Shown: in pieces, positions 50,924-60,920 of the stretch
How the letters are laid out: each line of letters opens with the position of its first letter
Position numbering within the stretch: position 1 is the stretch's first letter
Assembly: GCA_030411725.1 (NCBI GenBank)
Contig: MU839828.1
Location: 682,001-746,000, forward strand
Direction of reading: 5' to 3'
DNA length: 64,000 bases
DNA from: Echria macrotheca
Lineage: Eukaryota > Ascomycota > Sordariomycetes > Sordariales > Schizotheciaceae
Program-made: the position numbers and the translations under genes
The notes under the pieces: generated by a model
Told to the model about the DNA's origin: nothing
Seen by the model: only the letters and a program-made list of their open reading frames with translations
The model's database searches: none

Positions 50924-53900
50924 ATGGAGTGGCCGGACCAGGATGAGAATCCTGAGTGGTGCTGGCCGCTCCTGTCGAAGCGACCAGTGGACGAGGCTCT
51001 GGAGCCCGATGAGGACCGAAGCACCCAGAGGACACACGAGTCCAGAACACTCCCAAAGAGGTTATGCACACCTGTCGCTCGCTACATCCAGGAACCCGTT
51101 TTTCAGGACTCGCAACAATCCCTGTGTTACGAGATGGCTACAGCCACGCCAACTGTCGACTGGGTTCAGGGCGGTGGAGTTGCGACACAATCCGAGACCG
51201 AATGGTTCATGTCAGGGGGCAGCACCGAATTTGGGTTATGGGGCGCTTCGGTGCCTCTGCTCACTTTGGAAACAGCCGATACGCCAGAAAGCCCATCCGC
51301 CGCTATTGACTTTACTGTTGGGGCGTCGGATTTTACGAGTCAATGGTATCCTGGTGACGATATCAGCCAGCAAGCTATCTCCAGCCAAAACCTCACATTC
51401 GCTTCTGGCCCCATGCCCTCGGTGGGCTCTGGTCTGCTCGAAATCGACTACAAGACTGGCTCCCTGAATCTCGAGATTGGTACTGGCACGTTTCAGGCCG
51501 GTATTCGACCACAGATGATGGATGCGCAGTTCGACTTGGAATTTGGTCAAGATTTTGGCGCCGACTACGCCACGAGCGGCATCGTCAAAGTGGATTCAAG
51601 CGCAGGGTGCGAGCTTGACATGGATGTTGTGGAGGGCGATGACGAGGCCGTCGAGGGAACAACTGCCGAGATGAGGCCTTCTCACCCTGTAAAGGAATCG
51701 ACAGCCAACGAGGAAGGCAGCAGCGCCCATTTCGTCCCCGATACTTGCTTTGGCTTGGTGAGTCTAGGACCTCAATAACAATTATGATTACGCTGACATG
51801 GGTCCTATTAGCTTATTATCGAAGACTTCCAACTTTGCGAAAGGTTTGCAAAAGACCAGACAAGCAAAGAGGTTGGGTTGGATCTTCATGGCCAGCTTGT
51901 CATCGTCCGGGTATTGGAATCTAAAGAGTATGCGGGACAGGTCAGGCAGGCATCTGCGCTACCGCTTGCAGCTCTCCTTGCCGACAGCACCATAAAGCTC
52001 TCGGCAACTCTGAAATCGCCTACCGTTCTGGAGGTAATCCTGTATGGGTCTGGCACGAGGGCGGATGCCATAGGGGAGATGCTTCTAGACCACGATCATT
52101 TCCTCCAGCAACCCGACTCATTCGACGAGTCCACGACATACATCAACCCCCAGCGCCTAGTCCAAGACGACTATGATGAGGAGCCCATTGAGGTGGAACA
52201 GAGCGTTCGACCCGCGACGTTGAGTGCAAGGACGAAATCCAAGGTCACGGAGCTGTTGGATTTGGCCAGCGGCCCTACTGTTTTCAGGGCTGTCCAAGTT
52301 AGCGAGATGCTCAAGACGCCCTTGAGAGAGTAAGTAGTGCCGCTGACACAGGCTTTCTGACGTAGCCACGAACTAATTTGCTGTCAGGCATCAACTCAAG
52401 GCGCTAGCCATGATGGTGGAGAAGGAGTCAGGGGTGCTCCGGGGTGCAGAGTTTACGCCTGTTTGGGTTGATGAGACTGAAGGCACCTCTACTCGGTAAG
52501 AACAGTTAATACTTCTTCGAGATCACTTTTCTCACGTGTACTGCAGGTTTCTCAATACCATAACCGGAAGGCGTATTTATCATAAACCTAGGATCTCCCT
52601 CGGCGGTCTGCTCGCGGATGTAAGTCATCTGAGCTCACCACTGTTGCTAGAGTTACCACCGTTGCTAGAGTTGGGAGTCATGCATTGCTTACATTAGTGT
52701 TCTAGGATATGGGTTTGGGCAAGACTTTGAGCATGCTAGCCCTGATCGCCGGCTCGCTGGCCAGACATGGCACGGGGAGTCGAGCGAAAGCCCAGGCGAC
52801 CTTGATTGTTGCACCCTTGTCAAGTATGTCTGGCATACGTAACCCATGTTCTGGTCTCTTGCTAACCCCTTCAGCCCTTACAGCATGGCAAGAGCAGATA
52901 AAAAGGTACCCGAATCATTGCCCGCTCTTGATTGCAAGATGTAAACGCTCACCGGAACGATAGGCATTTTAAAAAGGACTCACTACGATTCACTGTTTAT
53001 CAAGGCTCGCTCAGGCAGAAGGACGCAAAAATATTGAGTAGCCTTGATGTGGTCCTGACAACGTACGACACTATCCGAGTCGAGCATATCCAAAGAGAAG
53101 AGTCTGAGAAGATTCGAGGCGCAATCCACAGTATTCTTTGGCACCGAGTGGTTCTCGATGAAGGTATGTGCTCTCTGGCAGATTTAGGAGCTGTTTCATT
53201 GTACTAACAGCTCTATTTCCTCGCCAAGCCCATGTCATTCAAAATCGCTCCTCCAAGAGGTTCCAAGCGGTTTATGCATTGCAGGCCAGGCATCGCTGGT
53301 GTCTGACTGGCACACCAATCCAGAACCGCCTCGAAGACCTAGGTTCTCTCGTCGAGTTCTTGCGTGTCGATCCCTTTGACAACCCCGCGGCGTTCCGGCG
53401 GATCTTCATGGACGCTATCAATGAACAGAAGAGCAAAGGATGGGAGCACCTGCGAGCTCTGGTTCGGGCCATTTCTCTCCGTCGGACCAAAGCGGCTCTC
53501 GAGCAGGAGATTGCGCTACCGCCCAAGAGAGAAATTACCTGTTCCGTCTTCTTTGACGAGGACGAGAGAAGAGTATACGACTTGATCAAACGGCGCTTTA
53601 GGATGGCCATCAGTACGGGGGGTGGGCAGCTCAACGCCTTCCAGCTGATCCTTCGACTGCGCCAAATCTGCAACCACGGTGTTGATCTGCTGCCTGCCAA
53701 CTTACGCGACTGGCTAGAATTGGCGTCTCAATACAGCTTCCCAACCGCCATCCGGCCGGAAATATGCGAAGCTTGTGGTCGGCCTCCCCAGATTATGGAC
53801 CAAGAGTTTCTAGAAGGCAGCTCATGCGGACACCAAGTATGTGGTAGCTGCCGCCGCGAGCCGGAGGATGATCTGGACCGCGCCTGGACGCCAGACTGTC

Positions 53901-54840
53901 CCATATGCCAGAGGGAGCAGCTGAGTGTACAAAGTCAAGGATACCTGCCGATTTCGGGCGACTCACCATGTTACCAACCGTCATCCAAGGTCAAGGTGTT
54001 ACTCCAAAATCTGGAAAGAGACAGGCACGCGGCTACAGCATTTGGCGTACCGCCAGAGAAGAGGTACGTTTCGCATGCTGTTACATGTAGTCTGAGTGAG
54101 ATAGCTGCTGACTCTGCTCCAGTGTCGTCTTCTCTGCTTGGACCGGCATGCTTGATTTGATTGGCAAGGCATTGTCGGCCAGGAATATTACATTCCAGCG
54201 GGTTGACGGAAGCAAGACGTTCGGGCAGAGATGCAACGCGCTGGGGGAGTTTCGGCGCGACGAATCCTGCAGCGTCCTATTGGCAACGCTCGGGAGCGCC
54301 GCGGTGGGGTGAGTGGAGTTGATACTTCGTGAACCCGGTGAGGGGCTGATTGTGTACTGACTGAGCCTTAAAGTCTCGACCTGACAATGGCCACTCGCGT
54401 GCATCTTGTTGAGCCCGGGTGGAACCCAATGTTGGAAAAACAGGCGTTTGACCGCGTTCATCGCATCGGTCAGACGCGGCAGGTCGAGAAGATCCGCTAC
54501 GTTGTCGAAGAGTCGGATTCAGTGGAGCTTGTGAGTCTCGCCCCGTGTTGATCCCTCTCATCGCCGATATCATTTATTCCTCCCGTCTTTGGACGTAGAG
54601 AATTCTGACAGGTGTAACTATACGCAGTACATGTTGCAAAGGCAAAAATTGAAGCTATCCCTAATCGAGGCATCGGTTGGGGAAGACTCACTTCGGTGTC
54701 AGGAGGCGATCAAGGATGTAGTGAAGGTCTGTACCTACACAGCTCGCATCGACTTTATGTGGGGCCCCGTAGAAAATGGTTATTGTACTAATTCGTTGCT
54801 ATTAGGATATGGGTGTGATTCTAGGGTCTTGATGATATAG
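50924..54840 (+). CDS. SNF2-family ATPase with RING finger (Rad5/Rad16/HLTF-like)
   Basis: The eleven exons are 50924-51757, 51812-52329, 52388-52495, 52547-52619, 52706-52823, 52875-52905, 52964-53163, 53229-54063, 54123-54308, 54374-54530 and 54628-54840, giving about 1090 aa. Splicing assembles the helicase motifs in order. They are motif I DMGLGKT (residues 512-518), Ia APLSTLTAWQEQIKR, II DEAH (626-629), III LTGTPIQNRLEDL, the RING (C-EA-C...CGHQVCGSC...C-PI-C, about 807-855), VFSAWTGMLDLI, the motif-V LDLTMATR and motif VI HRIGQTRQ. A RING between the two helicase lobes is diagnostic of the Rad5/Rad16 group, which couple DNA-translocase and E3 ubiquitin-ligase activity in repair or tolerance of damage. 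Residues 1-280 are acidic and unlike Rad5's HIRAN domain. The last exon may end earlier. Confidence 0.88.
52637..52672 (+). repeat. 18-bp tandem duplication inside an intron
   Basis: The motif CCACTGTTGCTAGAGTTA is followed at once by CCACCGTTGCTAGAGTTG, with two transitions between the copies. It lies in the intron just before the exon carrying the Walker A motif of the SNF2 gene. Confidence 0.8.
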
Positions 54841-55144
54841 GTCTGTCGTGTAACTCACCGGGATGGGTTAACATTGTAAGGATCTGAGAACCTTCTTGGG
54901 CCGTGGGTCGCCACCGGTACAGATAGATACCTACCTCTAATCACAGAATTATGTTGTTGTTCACCAACCTATTTACTAACCGGGCACTCTACACAACAAA
55001 ATAGGTGTCCTGGTACCAATTCAGTTTCCTACAAACAAGAAGCGGCGTGGTGTAGACTACTGATGCTAGCTCTCCCACCATTAAAATGAGGAAAATATCA
55101 ACCCACAGAATACCCAGAAATTTGAACAATGTAGAAACCAATCT
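54841..55144. other. Short intergenic region between convergent genes
   Basis: AT-rich and non-coding, with two genes facing tail to tail. It presumably holds both terminators. No hairpin or repeat stands out. Confidence 0.35.
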
Positions 55145-58100
55145 CTAAGCCACTGAACTTGCCTCTTCTTTGCTCTTCCCGGCTGGAGTTATGTCATCCA
55201 CACTCCCTCCAACTCCAGACCCACGAACCATATGATTGCGAACCACCTCATGCCAGGGAGCTCCGAAATACTTCTCGACCTTTTTCACTCTAGCCAGTCC
55301 AAAAAAATCCTTGGGCATTGGAGCGGTTACGTCTGCCCCGTGTTGCAGGAGAAGCTCCACCAATTCCCCGTTTCCCCATCGAACTGCAGCGTAGAGGGGT
55401 CTGTACGTTTTCAAGTTTTTTCTTGCGAGATTCGGATCCGCGCCGAATTCCAAGAGGATCTCCGCCATCTCCCCGTAATGGAGGGCGCCTGCGCGGATGG
55501 CTTTGTATAACGGAGTGCCATGCCCCGTGTCACGGGACTCCATATTTGGGTCACCGCCGTTCTCGAGACAGACCCGAAGCACAACGGGTAAGTTAGCATT
55601 AGTTGCACAATCCGGACCATATTTATATGCCTCGGTCCACAGAATGTACGGCTTCATGGCGTCAAACCGGCGTCTCAGGTCTTCCAGGCCAAGTCCAACG
55701 AGGTGTGGTGAGGCGAATATCCTAGAGGGGTGGCCCATCATATTGTCATCCCACGGAGACGGAAGAGTCACGCCGCATTCCTCAATTAGGAATCTCATTA
55801 GTTCCCCGCTCCAGTGCCCTAATGCCCGTGTTATCCCAAATAGAAACGTGAAAATCCCCGGTTCATATGAAGGGAGATCGCCACGAAAAGTGTTAAGAGA
55901 AGCTTGCGTCATGATATTAGCGCCATTGGATAACAGCAACTTGATGTTTGGCAGATTCTGGCTTTCGATTGCGGCATGTAGCGCTGTATCTCTCATATCG
56001 GCCATCTCTTTCTCTGAAGTGGATGATTCGCTAGTGGTGGATGTGAACGCCGTGAGTAACCACTGCAGAATGTCTGGGGGCGAGTACCAGGCTGCCGACG
56101 CAAGGATCGGATGCCATTTGGACTCAATGCCTAGTACGATACCCTCCCTTATGAGGTGCCGAACTTCATCATGCTGGGAGTTGATGATCGCGTCCTGGAG
56201 TACGAGAAACTTGTCGTCTACCGGCAAACTGGCCAACGAATCACCGTTGCCAGCGCCTAGGGCGGGAACATCGAGAATTGCGTGAGCCGATACCATGTGC
56301 CTCGAAAGCTCGATTTTCGATGAAAACCCCTCCCCTGCAAAGAGGCACCCGAGCTCGGGACATCGAAATTGTGATGAATGGCACTCGACATGTTGGTTTC
56401 GGGACTTTCTGGTCTGGAAGCCGTCGAGATAGTACGCGCTGCAAAAGGGCTTCGTGCAGTGAAAGAGTCGTGGTCCGTACAGCTTCTCCAACGCCTGACA
56501 CTGACAAGATTCTGAATCAGTGTGATGGTCCGGGCCATCGCAGGCAATGCTCTCCAGATGTCTTCGAAACTTCGTAAGGGCTGAGAAAATAGTGAGAGGG
56601 TCCCTCACAGAGGACCCAGTGTTTTCTGTAACGGAAAAATGTAATCAGTGACCCCGGCCTGGATAGGAGTGAAAAACCAAGGATAGGTGCCTAAGATAGG
56701 TACTTACCATCCACCATGATCATTCCTACCCTTGTGCCCGTTATGAAGAAGTCGGCATTTGCGATGGAGCGTCGAAGATCGTGGTCCTCTTCAAATGGGT
56801 CCAAATGGCTCCTGATAGACTCCGAAAGAGCCGAGCTATCGAAGTCTGCATTCCTCCTAGTCTCAAATAGCCGGTGGAGAACAGTAGAAACTTCCTCAAT
56901 GGAGTTAGGCTGTCCCTTGGTCCTCATCCACGCCTTGATATGATTCATATACTCCAACGCGGCGTATTCGAGAAAGACATAGTCGCCGGCGAGGACACGA
57001 CGCCGGATGTCGAGATCCTCTCCGGTTGCCGAGAACAGAGTATCGAGCGACGAGTAAGATAAGTACGTAGCGCAGGCCAAGGCTGCTTGCAGGTGTGCGT
57101 CGGCCAGTTTCAGGAAGCAATTGCTCTGCTCGTGGAGTAGATATCTACACACTGTTAGTCGGCTTTTTAGGTACTAGGTAAAGTAGAACAGTTGCCAGTC
57201 ACGTCACTCATTGTAGGAGTAAAACATACTCTTTGGCGGAGAAGTGTGCAAACCGGACTGCGCCGCCCACAAACTCAATAATAGGACCACAATCCTTGCG
57301 GATGTCACGATAGTCTTTGGGGCCCCTGGTGAAGTCATCTGTACCGATATCGATGACAAGAATCTGGAGCAGCTCTTCCTCACGCAACGGCCGCCCAGCG
57401 CAAGTAATCCACTTCAAGATCTGGCGAACAACTTCTTGAAGCTTGGGTGAGAGGTTTCTCTCAATCCTCGCGATTATTCGACCGTATCTATCATCACTTA
57501 TTAGCCGTGTGAAATAAAATGAGAGGTATGGGCCCTTACGCTTCGTCTAAACCATTCGGCAGGTTCTCAACCTCGCGTTTAATCTCTTGGGGCGTTCTGT
57601 AGTCTCGGATCCCATGTAATACGAGCCTCGCGTACAGAAACATGCCTTCAAAAGGTTAGCGCTAGAAGATAACATACAGCAAGGGGGTTGAAACTCGCCA
57701 TCGGATTTATCCGTAATGGAATCTAGCGCCGTTCGGATTTGCGAACATATTTCCTTGCTTGCGCCACAGGACTCGAGCTCAGGAATCAAGCCGTCGGTCT
57801 CCGCCTGAACAAATGCCTTGATATCACCGCGATTGTTCTCGTCCACACGAACAGGGGTCGCATGCTTCCCAAGCGCCAATGCAATCCCGCGGACATTTTT
57901 GCAGCTGAAGAGCACCTTGACCTCGACACATTTCTTCATGATATCAAGCACGGTGGAAATGAGATCCGTCGCGCTTTCCTCAACCTCGTCTAGGCCGTCA
58001 AGAATAATGAACGTCGGCCCGATGCTCGTGAGAACGGTGCCTAGCAGCTTCTTGAGAAAGTCCAGGTCCTGAGTCAACTTTCTGTGGTCGGGGTCTGACC

Positions 58101-59324
58101 AGCTTGGGAGGATTTGCAGCAAAGATGGAATCTGCTGAAGGGCCTGAAATAGCAGCGAGGTGAGTACGCTGAAGGTCTTTCCACCTTGTTGATTATCGTG
58201 ACTGATGAAGGCAAAAACAGTGCACTGCCCACTCTTCTGCAAGCGTCTGACGATATTTCCGGTCAGATATGTTTTCCCTGTTCAAAACGTAAGCTTCATT
58301 GCCAAATTATGCACCTCCTCCTCCTGGATGAACCTACCGGCGCCCGGTATCCCGTGAAGCCAGAGGCAGCGAGCCGTTCTGTCTATGGGGTCTAGCCACT
58401 TCAAAAAGTCGTTGTGCTTCCCAAGCCATGCGCCCGATTGCTCTGACGTCCGCTCAAGGATGTCTCGCAGCTTTTCGTGATACACTACTGGCCGCATCTC
58501 GTTGCGGAGTGCACCAAAACTTTGCTGCTCGCGGAACTTTTGTGCCCTCTCGCACTCCTCCAGTGCTAGTTTCCTGGCTCTCTGAGCCCGGGAAATATCT
58601 TCAAGCGTCACGCTGACCGTCATTAAGCTCTTGTGATGCTCAATGTTTTCCTGTATCTTCTCAACCTTGGATCGGATGCTTGGCCAGAAAGGCTCAAGAA
58701 TCGCTCCCAACCCTTTGGTCACCAGTCAGCACCTGAATCTCCACTCAATTATTGCTCACGTACTCTTGTTGGTGACAAAATTCAGCAACAGCGCGTAGAG
58801 GCTGAGAATATCTTCAAAGAAGAGGCACAGTATACGACGAATATCATCGTTTTGCGGAAACAAGGTTGCATATTGTGTGAAGCTTGGCATGACGAGACCG
58901 ACGTCTCCCAGGATTTTGACAATCCCACCAAAAGCTGTCGTGAGCGTGCTGGCCACTTGGAGGAGGAACTTAAGGGGTCCCTGGAATATATCAGTTGTTG
59001 AATCCGTTAGAAATTCGCTCGCATGGTTCGTACCCATATGAGTCCCATGATGTCGGGCTTGACCTGAACAAAGGTATCAATGACGCCGTTGAACTCCTTG
59101 AGGACCCGGAGAAGCGGTTCAATCCTCTTCAGCCCTCGCATTGTCTTTGTTTTTTCCTGCTGTCGCTCGATGTCTCTTGCTGCGCGATACACCTCATCGA
59201 TAGTAGTGAGCTTTGAAAAGTCGAACTTGGTCTTGATGTTATCCGTGAGGCTTCCAAGAAACTCGTCCCTCGCCGACAGGAAGGCTGCTTGTAGCCATAT
59301 CGAGTTGCTCGTGGATTCGGCCAT
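55145..59324 (-). CDS. NLR-like protein: N-terminal helical domain, NACHT NTPase, winged-helix region, zinc-finger-like segment and ankyrin repeats
   Basis: The eight exons are 59034-59324, 58764-58980, 58338-58712, 57699-58277, 57540-57645, 57230-57487, 56708-57144 and 55145-56625, giving 1247 aa. The N-terminal helical region (about 1-240) matches the domain ahead of many fungal nephrocystin-3-like NACHT proteins (TIDEVYRAARDIE, VKPDIMGLIWGPLKFLLQ). Walker A GIPGAGKT (290-297) is created by splicing. Walker B is FIILDGLDEVE (about 384-394). A winged-helix-like part follows (LSPKLQEVVRQILKWITCAGRPLREEELLQ, broken by short loops), then AHFSAKEYLL. Residues about 795-870 hold Cys/His pairs resembling C2H2 fingers. 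Ankyrin repeats fill about 890-1200 (TALHAAIESQN, TPLYKAIRAG, RPLYAAVRWGN). Intron 4 is GC-AG. Such proteins are candidate intracellular non-self or stress sensors. Confidence 0.87.
57646..57698 (-). other. Non-canonical GC-AG intron in the NLR-like gene
   Basis: The donor is GATG/GCGAGT and the acceptor is TTTTGAAG/GC, with a GCTAAC branch point 11 nt upstream. Using it joins DKSDG to MFLYARLVLHG, the conserved NACHT-family continuation. Reading through, or using any GT site nearby, breaks the frame before the winged-helix region. Confidence 0.75.
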
Positions 59325-59777
59325 GTCTCGACTTGGTTTCCGACGGGAAGGGTCACTTTGAACATTGGAGTGTTGGAGAAAAGGTGGAATTCGAGTGTGG
59401 AACAGCACACGAGGCGGGGGTTGCTTGACTCTCCCATCAAGAATTGACAGCTCCGCGAAGAGCGGTGTGGCTGTGGCCGCATGCAGGCTCCGCCACGGGC
59501 GGTGGTAGTTGACCGAGCTGGAACAACCCGTCACTGGACAGGTTCAGGTGGAAACAGACGCCCATTTCAGCGGCTCAGCACAAACGGGAATTGGCTTTTA
59601 TACACCAATAGAAGCGCCAAGGGGCGTCATTCCGGCCCCCACCCAAGGCATATCCCTTTTTCATTCAGGTCGAGACACCCTTCAACGGAGTTGGCGATAA
59701 ATTCAGCGCAATGTTACACGAATAATCAGCAGGTAAGATTTCTAATACCGACGAGTATCTTCCCGATAGGCACAGAC
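59325..59777. other. Upstream region of the NLR-like gene
   Basis: The frame stays open from 59324 up to an ATG at 59534, but the extra residues are Pro/Arg-rich and look like 5' UTR. No repeat or RNA gene is seen. Confidence 0.35.
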
Positions 59778-60920
59778 TCATCCAAATATTCCTGTCCAGC
59801 TAGGGTTTACTGTCCCTGCCCCGTCAAAAAGATACGCATAATACAATACGTACACTAAGATGAGCCATAGGAACCTCACAAGATGATCATGCTCTTCCTT
59901 ATCATCCGAGATCCCAACCACCCTTCCCATCACAGTTCCATGCATCGCACCGGTAATCCTTGCCAAGAGCACCAAAATACCACTAAAAACAGCGGAATAG
60001 GGATAGGAAATGAGAAAACAAGCCCTGATGACAAGGGAGAAGAGTTGTATAAGCTGGGTCTTGAGCCACGGATGGGCCGTCTTCATTCCCGCCCATGCCC
60101 CAGCCATGACCGCGTCCATGGCAGGCCGGACTTCTGGAAACAACGCCGCGCCTATGCGGGAGAGAAACCCATGCCTCCACTTTGGCGAGAATCGAGCGAT
60201 GGCGATGACGATGACCACGATAACATAGTAGGGTGGAAAGGTAAATACCCGGATATCAACCATGGATGTCGGCAGAGCATGGTGAAAAAGTTCGACAGTG
60301 ACATGTGACGTCAAGGTATGATGAGTTGCTTCGGCGACTGTTAAAGCTGCCGCAAGGACAGCCGTCGCCCAGGTCGGCCGTCCCTTGATCATATCGTATG
60401 GCCGGCTGAGCCCATTCGAGTTCCCATTCGCACTCTGACTGGTCAAGAGCGTCGACGCCAAGATAACGACCATCTCGCCAAACAAAATGCTCACAGCAAA
60501 CATGAGAGCAACCACCCGCGTGAGCGGAATCCCCTGCATTGCCACAAGCTTAACCGTCTGGCAGGGAATCCCGCCCAAACCCATCATCAACCACCGCACC
60601 AGCACCGTTCGCTCCACATCCTTCAGCGTCTGGTCGAGATCCTCATCCTGGAACCGGAATCGCAGCTCCTCGCGGAGCTGGAGCAGAGGTTCTTTCCGCT
60701 CGCGTATGCAGCGGGCGACGAATCCGATTACAAAGTGCAGAATGTCGGTGATGCAAAAGATTGGCGAAGCGCGCATCCACAGGCGGTATTTTGCCGGCTT
60801 GTCGAGAACGCGGCCGACTGGTTGGGACATGGCGCCGAGAATGAGCGGCATGAGCGCGAAGAGGGCGACTTGCCATTTGACCTCGTCTTCTGCGGGGGGT
60901 GTTGGCGGTGTTCCGTCCAT
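59778..60920 (-). CDS. Orphan multipass membrane protein (member C of the dispersed set)
   Basis: This is a single exon of 380 aa from the ATG at 60920. A frame open to 61103 would add 61 residues, including a hydrophobic run, and cannot be excluded. At least seven membrane segments are seen (VALFALMPLILGAM, VVALMFAVSILFGEMVVILAS, YYVIVVIVIAIARF, FLWLILVYVLYYAYLF and others). There is a charged loop (RCIRERKEPLLQLREELRFRF). The first loop and the C-terminal TVNPSWTGIFG resemble the proteins at 21971-23173 and 28694-29791. No named family is recognised. Confidence 0.76.
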   Translation of the reverse strand: MDGTPPTPPAEDEVKWQVALFALMPLILGAMSQPVGRVLDKPAKYRLWMRASPIFCITDILHFVIGFVARCIRERKEPLLQLREELRFRFQDEDLDQTLKDVERTVLVRWLMMGLGGIPCQTVKLVAMQGIPLTRVVALMFAVSILFGEMVVILASTLLTSQSANGNSNGLSRPYDMIKGRPTWATAVLAAALTVAEATHHTLTSHVTVELFHHALPTSMVDIRVFTFPPYYVIVVIVIAIARFSPKWRHGFLSRIGAALFPEVRPAMDAVMAGAWAGMKTAHPWLKTQLIQLFSLVIRACFLISYPYSAVFSGILVLLARITGAMHGTVMGRVVGISDDKEEHDHLVRFLWLILVYVLYYAYLFDGAGTVNPSWTGIFG

